A DNA stretch of 29,393 nucleotides from contig JAEYRZ010000160.1 of assembly GCA_023435265.1 (NCBI GenBank), positions 1 to 29,393 of the forward strand, given 5' to 3'. Position numbers and translations under genes: made by a program. Below the pieces are notes generated by a model. It saw only the letters and a list, made by a program, of their open reading frames with translations, had not been told where the DNA came from and did not search any database. Below, in pieces: positions 24,121 through 29,393 of the stretch (the first letter of the stretch is position 1; each line of letters starts with the position of its first letter). This DNA comes from Pseudomonadota bacterium (lineage in GTDB: Bacteria; Desulfobacterota; Desulfobacteria; Desulfobacterales; Desulfosarcinaceae).

Positions 24121-25281
24121 ATGCACGATCATTTGATCTGGGCCGAAATCGATCACGATGCGATCGCCCACAATGTGCGTGAGTTGCGCCGCATCACGCA
24201 TCCGCAGGCGCGGCTGCTGGCAGCGGTCAAGGCGGACGCTTACGGTCACGGCGCCGTTGCCGTATCCCGCACGGCCCTGGCCAACGGCGCTTCCCACCTG
24301 GGTGTCGCCCGTTATTCCGAAGCCGTGGCGCTGCGGCAGGCCGGCATCAGCGCACCCATCCTGATTTTCGGATTCACGCCGGCCGATCGGGCGGCACTGC
24401 TGCACGAACTCCAGCTGACGCCCGCCGTCTATTCGCTGGAAAATGCCAGGGCGCTTTCCGCACCACACGGCTCGCGGGGTGAACGCCTGGCGGTCCACAT
24501 CAAGGTGGACACCGGCATGGGCCGCCTGGGAATTCCATGCGAGGCGCTGCGCCTGGACAAAGAACGCACGCCCGTCGAAGAAATAGGTGCCATCGCCGCT
24601 CTGCCGGGAATTCGCCTGGAAGGTGTTTTTACCCATTTCGCCGCCTCGGACGAAGCCGAGAAAAGCAGCGCCCGCGAGCAGTTTTCGCGGTTTCAGGATT
24701 TACTTCATCGCTTGCGCGAGGCCGGATTGCATCTGCCCTTGCGTCACGCCGCCAACAGCGGAGCCATTATCGACCTGCCGGAAACCCATCTTGATATGGT
24801 CAGGGCCGGCATCGCGATTTACGGCCTTTTTCCTTCCGGCCATGTGGATCATGCCCGCATCGAACTGCGCCCGGCCATGAGCCTCAAAGCCCGGATCATT
24901 CACCTGAAAAAGGTCCCGACGGGAACGGCGATCAGCTACGGCGGTACCTATCGGACGACGCGTCCGGCAACGATCGCCACCGTGCCGGTCGGTTACGGGG
25001 ACGGTTACGACCGCGGGCTTTCAAACCGCGGCAGCATGCTGGTCCGGGGCCGGCGGGCGCCGATTGCCGGCCGCGTCTGCATGGACCTGACCATGCTCGA
25101 TGTGAGCCATATTCCCGAAGTGCAGGTCGGGGACGAGGTGGTGATGATCGGCCGGCAGGGAAACGAAACCGTCAGGGCCGATGAACTGGCCGCTTTGCTG
25201 GGAACCATCAACTATGAAGTGGTCACGCGGCTGATGGAGCGGGTTCCCCGGCATCATCTCAATGCGCCGGACTGCGACTGA
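24121..25281 (+). CDS. alr: Alanine racemase
   Basis: Alr is a PLP enzyme that interconverts L- and D-alanine, supplying D-alanine for peptidoglycan. The PLP lysine is K37 in AVKADAYGHG; the catalytic tyrosine is about Y273 in ISYGGTY. HIKVDTGMGRLG, HAANSGA, VRAGIAIYG and GRVCMDLTMLD are family blocks. The protein has 386 aa. The ATG at 24121, with AAGGGC upstream, begins at the conserved IWAEIDHDAI region; the upstream ATG at 24064 would add 19 unconserved residues. It directly follows ald, so the pair can link D-alanine, L-alanine and pyruvate. Confidence 0.95.
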   Translation: MHDHLIWAEIDHDAIAHNVRELRRITHPQARLLAAVKADAYGHGAVAVSRTALANGASHLGVARYSEAVALRQAGISAPILIFGFTPADRAALLHELQLTPAVYSLENARALSAPHGSRGERLAVHIKVDTGMGRLGIPCEALRLDKERTPVEEIGAIAALPGIRLEGVFTHFAASDEAEKSSAREQFSRFQDLLHRLREAGLHLPLRHAANSGAIIDLPETHLDMVRAGIAIYGLFPSGHVDHARIELRPAMSLKARIIHLKKVPTGTAISYGGTYRTTRPATIATVPVGYGDGYDRGLSNRGSMLVRGRRAPIAGRVCMDLTMLDVSHIPEVQVGDEVVMIGRQGNETVRADELAALLGTINYEVVTRLMERVPRHHLNAPDCD

Positions 25282-25313
25282 AATCCCCAGGGCGGTCGAT
25301 CCTGAAACGGTTC

Positions 25314-25586
25314 TCAGTCTTCATCGCTTCCGATGCGGCGCCGGGCATGCTGGATGAGGTCGATCAAACCGGCCATTCTGGAGGGCGGGCGGGCTTGGCA
25401 GAAGCTTCGGAATTCCGCCTCGGAAAGCGTGCTGCGCAGGTGATCCGCGACATCGAAGATCTCCCACCAGCAGTCCAGCGCCTTGAAGCAGGGCCGCCCG
25501 TCGGTTTCCCTGCGGCAGTAGGCCCAGGTTACCATTCCGCCGAGGCGGGGACAGCGGCGCTCCAAATTGTCGATCGATCCACTCAT
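25314..25586 (-). CDS. Small cysteine-rich conserved-looking protein, function unknown
   Basis: This is a 90-aa protein. Pattern: RCPRLGGMVTWAYCRRE, then PCFKALDCWWEIFDV, then a helical C-terminal part ending RMAGLIDLIQHARRRI. Four cysteines in the first half (RC, YC, PC, DC) plus one at about residue 70 suggest metal or Fe-S binding. I recall similar short RCP...YC...PC...DCWW proteins in Desulfobacterota, but cannot verify that here. No signal peptide or membrane segment is visible. The start ATG at 25586 lies 19 bp after the trpB2 stop, so the two are probably co-transcribed. A longer start at 25679 would overlap trpB2 and adds unlikely sequence. Confidence 0.7.
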   Translation of the reverse strand: MSGSIDNLERRCPRLGGMVTWAYCRRETDGRPCFKALDCWWEIFDVADHLRSTLSEAEFRSFCQARPPSRMAGLIDLIQHARRRIGSDED

Positions 25587-25605
25587 CGGCAAGCGCTGCC
25601 CTGAA

Positions 25606-26976
25606 TCAGCGGCTCTTAAGGTTCTGCGGCTTGGGATGCCCCGCCAGAACGGCCACGCTCTCGGCCATTTCCGCTTCACTGAGTTCGAGATCGGTCAACT
25701 GGCCGGCCAGATACTTGTCATAGCCGGCGAGATCGAGCAGGCCATGGCCGCTGAAGCTGAAAACGATGACTTTGGCCTGGCCGGTCTTTTTGGCCAGTTC
25801 GGCCTCGGCCACCACCTGTGCCAGGGCGTTGGTGGTTTCGGGCGCCGGAATCGTGCCTTCGGTGCGCGCCCACAGCAGGCCGGCCTTGAAGGCGTCCAGC
25901 TGGGAAACCGATTTGGCCGTCAACAAGCCTTCATGGACCAGCTGGCTGACCGTCGGTGCCATGCCGTGGTAGCGCAGGCCGCCGGCGTGGATCGGTGCCG
26001 GCACAAAGGCATGACCGAGGCTGTACATGGGCAGGAGCGGCGTGTAGCGGGCGGTATCGCCATGATCGTAGCTGAACGGCGCCCGGGTGAGCGTGGGGCA
26101 GGCCTTTGGTTCGACCGGATAGATTTCGATCGGCCTGCCGTTCATTTTGTCCAGAACGAATGGGAACGCCAGGCCGGCGAAGTTGCTGCCGCCGCCGGCG
26201 CAGCCGATGATGATGTCCGGGTATTCTTCGATCATGGCCAGCTGCTTCTTGGCTTCCAAGCCGATAATCGTCTGGTGCAGCATCACATGATTCAGTACGC
26301 TGCCCAGGGAGTAGCGTGTTTGACCGCTGGCGTCGCTGACCGCGGTTTCGACGGCTTCGCTGATCGCGATGCCCAGGCTGCCCGGCGTCCGGGGATCTTT
26401 CTCCAGGGCATCACGCCCGGCCTTGGTCAACGTGCTCGGACTGGCGATGCATTCGCCGCCCCACACTTCCATCATCGCCTTGCGGTAAGGCTTCTGGTCG
26501 AAGCTGACGCGGACCATGAACACTTTGCAGGTCAGGCCGAACAGGGCGCAGGCGAAAGAGAGGGCGCTTCCCCACTGCCCCGCTCCGGTTTCGGTGACGA
26601 TGTTTTTGATGCCGAATACCTTGTTGTAATAGGCCTGCGGAACGGCGGTATTGGGTTTATGGCTGCCGGGAGGGCTGACGCCTTCATTCTTGAAATAGAT
26701 CCTTGCCGGAGTGCCCAGGGCTTTTTCGAAGCGGTCGGCGCGGGTCAGGGGCGACGGGCGCCAGATCGACAAGACGTCCATCACCGCTTCGGGGATATCG
26801 ATCCAGCGCTCCGAGCTGACCTCCTGCTCGATCAAATTCATCGGGAAGACCGGTGCGAGCGCCTCGGGCTTGATCGGCTGGCCATCCGGCCCCAGCGGAG
26901 GATTCATCTTGATGTCGGCAAGGATGTTGTACCACTGGCGGGGCATGTCAACGGCCGGCAGGATCACGCTTTTCAT
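25606..26976 (-). CDS. TrpB-like pyridoxal-phosphate enzyme (TrpB2 type)
   Basis: This 456-aa protein is a tryptophan synthase beta-chain-like enzyme of the TrpB2 class. The PLP lysine is K107 in GSHKPNTA. ETGAGQWG, with Trp where ordinary TrpB has His (ETGAGQHG), is the TrpB2 hallmark. CAGGGSNFAG binds the PLP phosphate, and SFSGHG is near the C-terminus. TrpB2 proteins can make tryptophan from indole and serine but are long N-terminally and need not pair with TrpA; their main role is debated. No other trp gene is nearby. The ATG at 26976 has AGGAGG upstream. A possible attenuator-like hairpin lies in its leader (27049-27071). Confidence 0.93.
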   Translation of the reverse strand: MKSVILPAVDMPRQWYNILADIKMNPPLGPDGQPIKPEALAPVFPMNLIEQEVSSERWIDIPEAVMDVLSIWRPSPLTRADRFEKALGTPARIYFKNEGVSPPGSHKPNTAVPQAYYNKVFGIKNIVTETGAGQWGSALSFACALFGLTCKVFMVRVSFDQKPYRKAMMEVWGGECIASPSTLTKAGRDALEKDPRTPGSLGIAISEAVETAVSDASGQTRYSLGSVLNHVMLHQTIIGLEAKKQLAMIEEYPDIIIGCAGGGSNFAGLAFPFVLDKMNGRPIEIYPVEPKACPTLTRAPFSYDHGDTARYTPLLPMYSLGHAFVPAPIHAGGLRYHGMAPTVSQLVHEGLLTAKSVSQLDAFKAGLLWARTEGTIPAPETTNALAQVVAEAELAKKTGQAKVIVFSFSGHGLLDLAGYDKYLAGQLTDLELSEAEMAESVAVLAGHPKPQNLKSR

Positions 26977-27048
26977 GAAGAGGCCTCCTGTTCGTCGGAA
27001 TTGAAGCGATATGAGAGGCTTGTACATCGAAAGGCGTTTTCAGAAAAG

Positions 27049-27071
27049 AAAAAAGCGCTTGCGTGGGCGCT
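27049..27071 (-). terminator. Possible weak terminator/attenuator ahead of trpB2
   Basis: On the minus strand, AGCGC (27071-27067) pairs with GCGCT (27058-27054) around an 8-nt loop and runs into T6-C-T4. It could end the transcript of the 91-aa gene or attenuate trpB2. The stem is only 5 bp, so confidence is low. No Trp-codon leader peptide was found. Confidence 0.35.
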
Positions 27072-27151
27072 CGAGCCTGTTTTTCGCGAAATGCACTAGA
27101 AAGGAGCGGCAGGACCACTGAAGCGTCGCCCATCCGGGCGAACAGCCGCTT

Positions 27152-27427
27152 TCACAGCTGCTCCTTGAGGTCGGCCAGATCCAGATCGTCTATGTAGATC
27201 ATGAATTTAAGCATATCCAGGCAGTCGGCGTCGCCCTGCCGGTATTTGCATTGATGCAGGATATCCATCGGCTTTTGGCCGACGCTCTGCAGCTTCAGCA
27301 AAACCTTATAAAGGGCCGCGTACTCATCCGGCCGCATTTTGATGAGCGTTCGGATATACTGCAGGTACGCATCGTAATTTTCGAATCCGATCAACTTTTC
27401 TTCGGATCGTTTTTCTTTTTCGTTCAT
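27152..27427 (-). CDS. Small hypothetical protein, function unknown
   Basis: I do not recognise this family. The 91-aa product is charged and predicted mostly helical, starting MNEKEKRSEEKLIGFENYDA and ending FMIYIDDLDLADLKEQL. It has two cysteines (in HQCKYRQ and ADCLD), no signal peptide and no membrane segment. It is the first minus-strand gene opposite aceK, and 175 bp separate its stop from the trpB2 ATG. The consistent codon bias and the lack of any better frame favour a real gene. It may be cytoplasmic and regulatory, but nothing visible proves it. Confidence 0.6.
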   Translation of the reverse strand: MNEKEKRSEEKLIGFENYDAYLQYIRTLIKMRPDEYAALYKVLLKLQSVGQKPMDILHQCKYRQGDADCLDMLKFMIYIDDLDLADLKEQL

Positions 27428-27505
27428 GAACGGACCCCATCCGGATCGCTGCCGGGAACACGCCGTCGTAGCCCCTCGAACGGGTTCGGTTACGCCGCGC
27501 GATTC

Positions 27506-27533
27506 TTGACTCTGGCCCCTTGGTCGCCATACT
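27506..27533 (+). promoter_or_regulatory. Probable sigma70 promoter for aceK
   Basis: TTGACT (27506-27511) and CATACT (27528-27533) are 16 bp apart, 72 bp upstream of the aceK ATG. Confidence 0.45.
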
Positions 27534-27605
27534 AGGCCGATACTTACACCGCCGATGCGAATGATACGCGGTTATCGGCAAACGCTCAAGTAGGATGCGC
27601 CATCC

Positions 27606-29312
27606 ATGATCACTGAATGCGTGGACTGCCTGAAGCGCGGTTATCTGCACTATCATGCGGGCTTCAACGCAATTACGCGCCGCGCCGCGGACCGGTTCAG
27701 GCGACAGGACTGGCCCGGCATGCGCCGGGACACGCTCGCGCGTCTCGATCTGTATGACCAGGTGGTCCGGCGCGTTTCGGCTTTGCTTCAGGAACGGCTG
27801 GGTTCCAAAGCCCTCGAGCGAACCCTTTGGATCGACCTCAAGGAGCGCTACGACCGGTTTTTCGCGCGTCAGCGCTGCGATGCCGAATTGGCGCGGACCT
27901 TTTTCAATTCCGTGCGCCGGCGCAGCGTCGAGGCCGCGGGCGTCGACCCCGCGGCCGAGTTCATCGACATGCCCGATGGCGTCGCCGAATGCAGTCACCC
28001 CGCGATGCTGAATGTTTTTTCCGGCGCAGCAATCGATCCTGCTATGATCCAGGCGATTCTGGAAAGCTATCTGCTGAACCCTCTGAGGGATGTCCGGGAG
28101 GATGCCCGCCGATGCGCCGTGCGCATCCGCGAACGGCTGGGGTCTTTGCGGAGTGCGCGGATCGAGATGCTGGCCGCTCCCTTTTTCAGGGATATGAATG
28201 CATATTTCATCGGCCGCATCCGCACAGGCGGCCGTTCCATCCCGCTGGTGTTTGCTTTGGGAAGCGGAGCGCGCGGCATTTTTGTAGACGCCCTGCTGCT
28301 GAGCAGCGAAGAACTGCGGGTTCTGTTCAGCTTCAGCCGGTCCTATTTTCACGTCCGTTCACCGTGTTCGAGGGTTCTGGTCGATTTCCTGAAAGAATTG
28401 ATGCCGCACAAACGGCTGGCCGAGCTGTACATCGGTCTGGGCTACCACAAGCACGGAAAAACAGAACTCTTCCGCGATCTTCTCCGCCACCGCGAAGTGT
28501 GTGAGTCGGACCGTTTCGAAGCGGCCGCCGGTCAGCGGGGCATGGTGATGATCGCGTTTTACATGCCCCGGGACGACCTTATCTATAAGGTGATCCGCGA
28601 CCGCTTTGCATCCCCCAAACATACCACGCGCTTCCAGGTGATGCAGAAGTATGATTACGTCTTCAAGCACGACCGGGCCGGACGGCTTGTCGATGTTCAG
28701 ACCTTCGAACACCTGCAGGTCGATCAGTGCTGTTTCACGGACGCGTTGATCGCCGATCTGCGCCGCGAGGCGGCGCGTGTGATCGAATTGCGCGACGGGA
28801 AGCTTTTTCTGGATCACGTCTATGTCGAGCGCCGGGTGACGCCTCTCGATGTTTACCTGCAGCAGGCCGCCCCGCAGCTCGCCCGCGCGGCCGTGATCGA
28901 TTATGGTCAGGCCATCAAGGATCTGGCGCGGGTCAACGTATTCCCGGGTGATCTGCTGGTCAAGAATTTCGGCGTAACCCGCCTGGGCCGGGTGGTTTTC
29001 TATGATTACGATGAGTTGTGCCCGCTGACGGAATGCAACTTCAGGGACGTGCCGCACGCCATGCGGGAAGAAGATGCCATGGCGGCAGAGCCCTGGTATA
29101 TGGTGGCACCCAACGATGTCTTCCCGGAGGAGTTTGCTCCTTTTTTGGGATTAAGCGCCGAGATGCTGGCCGTTTTCCAGGAACGGCATGCAGATTTGTT
29201 TTCGCCCGAGTTCTGGCGCCGGACTCAGGCCCACATCCGTTCGGGGCACTGGACTCCGATCCGGCCTTACACCGAGGCCGCGCGCTTGAGCCCACCGGAA
29301 GCACCGCGTTGA
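27606..29312 (+). CDS. aceK: Isocitrate dehydrogenase kinase/phosphatase AceK
   Basis: AceK is a bifunctional enzyme that inactivates or reactivates isocitrate dehydrogenase by (de)phosphorylating a serine, steering carbon to the glyoxylate bypass. Family landmarks are FSFSRSYFHV, IGLGYHKHGKTELFRDL, and the ATP-site region MVMIAFYMPRDDLIYKVIRD with the lysine near 328. The catalytic blocks are DYGQAIKDLARVNVFPGD, LLVKNFGVTRLGRVVFYDYD and EPWYMVAPNDVFPEEF. The Asp in FPGD and in FYDYDE match the catalytic and metal positions of the E. coli enzyme. Length of 568 aa is close to the 578 of E. coli. It stands alone, without aceA or aceB in the window. The last 81 bp of the window after it show no gene. 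Confidence 0.96.
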   Translation: MITECVDCLKRGYLHYHAGFNAITRRAADRFRRQDWPGMRRDTLARLDLYDQVVRRVSALLQERLGSKALERTLWIDLKERYDRFFARQRCDAELARTFFNSVRRRSVEAAGVDPAAEFIDMPDGVAECSHPAMLNVFSGAAIDPAMIQAILESYLLNPLRDVREDARRCAVRIRERLGSLRSARIEMLAAPFFRDMNAYFIGRIRTGGRSIPLVFALGSGARGIFVDALLLSSEELRVLFSFSRSYFHVRSPCSRVLVDFLKELMPHKRLAELYIGLGYHKHGKTELFRDLLRHREVCESDRFEAAAGQRGMVMIAFYMPRDDLIYKVIRDRFASPKHTTRFQVMQKYDYVFKHDRAGRLVDVQTFEHLQVDQCCFTDALIADLRREAARVIELRDGKLFLDHVYVERRVTPLDVYLQQAAPQLARAAVIDYGQAIKDLARVNVFPGDLLVKNFGVTRLGRVVFYDYDELCPLTECNFRDVPHAMREEDAMAAEPWYMVAPNDVFPEEFAPFLGLSAEMLAVFQERHADLFSPEFWRRTQAHIRSGHWTPIRPYTEAARLSPPEAPR

Positions 29313-29393
29313 CAAGCCGGAGGTGCCGCTTAGATTAAGCCATCGCGCGGTCCGGATACAGCCCCCGTCCTGCTTGCCCCCGATCACCCTTAC

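Noticed and set aside
22807..24636. A 609-codon minus-strand frame opposite ald and alr
   Set aside because: It spans two real genes and their gap on the other strand and has no recognisable domain.
25567..27099. A 510-codon plus-strand frame opposite trpB2
   Set aside because: Antisense shadow; TrpB2 residues are intact on the minus strand.

Overview
The window is GC-rich bacterial chromosome, and no prophage, transposase or CRISPR locus was seen. Gene content points to a Gram-negative anaerobe of the Desulfobacterota, probably near Desulfobacteraceae/Desulfosarcinaceae. The supporting features are a peptidoglycan-associated lipoprotein (outer membrane present), a TrpB2-type enzyme, a FapA/DUF342 protein, a double-length UvrA, and long palindromic intergenic repeats of a style I associate with those genomes. 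The taxonomic call is inference from gene content, not a computed placement.

Layout, left to right. Positions 1-323 hold a tandem array of ~151-153 bp palindromic repeats lying against the 3' end of rlmN (minus). From a clear sigma70 promoter at 1638-1666 a long plus-strand run begins: ffh, rpsP, khpA, rimM, trmD, a second SPOUT-type RNA methyltransferase (PF09936-like), rplS, rnhB and yraN. After a 169 bp gap come rsmI, a 4'-phosphopantetheinyl transferase and a beta-CASP/metallo-beta-lactamase nuclease-like protein. This is the classic SRP/ribosome/tRNA-modification cluster, with several genes overlapping by 4-47 bp. It converges on a minus-strand uvrA of 1785 codons, which is two UvrA units fused. 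Next are pal (minus, with a strong intrinsic terminator) and, divergent from it, a fapA-like gene behind a sigma28-like promoter. A thiolase gene follows.

The second half holds groS-groL (minus, ending in a strong terminator), then a 674 bp gene-free stretch with another copy of the palindromic repeat and a promoter. An ald-alr pair (alanine dehydrogenase plus alanine racemase) could together turn D-alanine into pyruvate and ammonia, or supply D-alanine for the cell wall. On the minus strand are a 91-aa unknown protein, a stand-alone trpB2 and a small Cys-rich protein just downstream of it. Divergent from these is aceK, the isocitrate dehydrogenase kinase/phosphatase, which suggests control of the TCA/glyoxylate branch point.

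Three families of imperfect palindromic repeats sit between genes: family A at 1-323 and 22402-22518; family B at 4154-4229 and 10407-10474; family C at 20091-20229. They are the main structure the genes do not explain. The most unusual coding feature is the fused UvrA, whose second half has lost most of the insertion-domain region. I did not find a clearly new multi-gene defence or metabolic system here.
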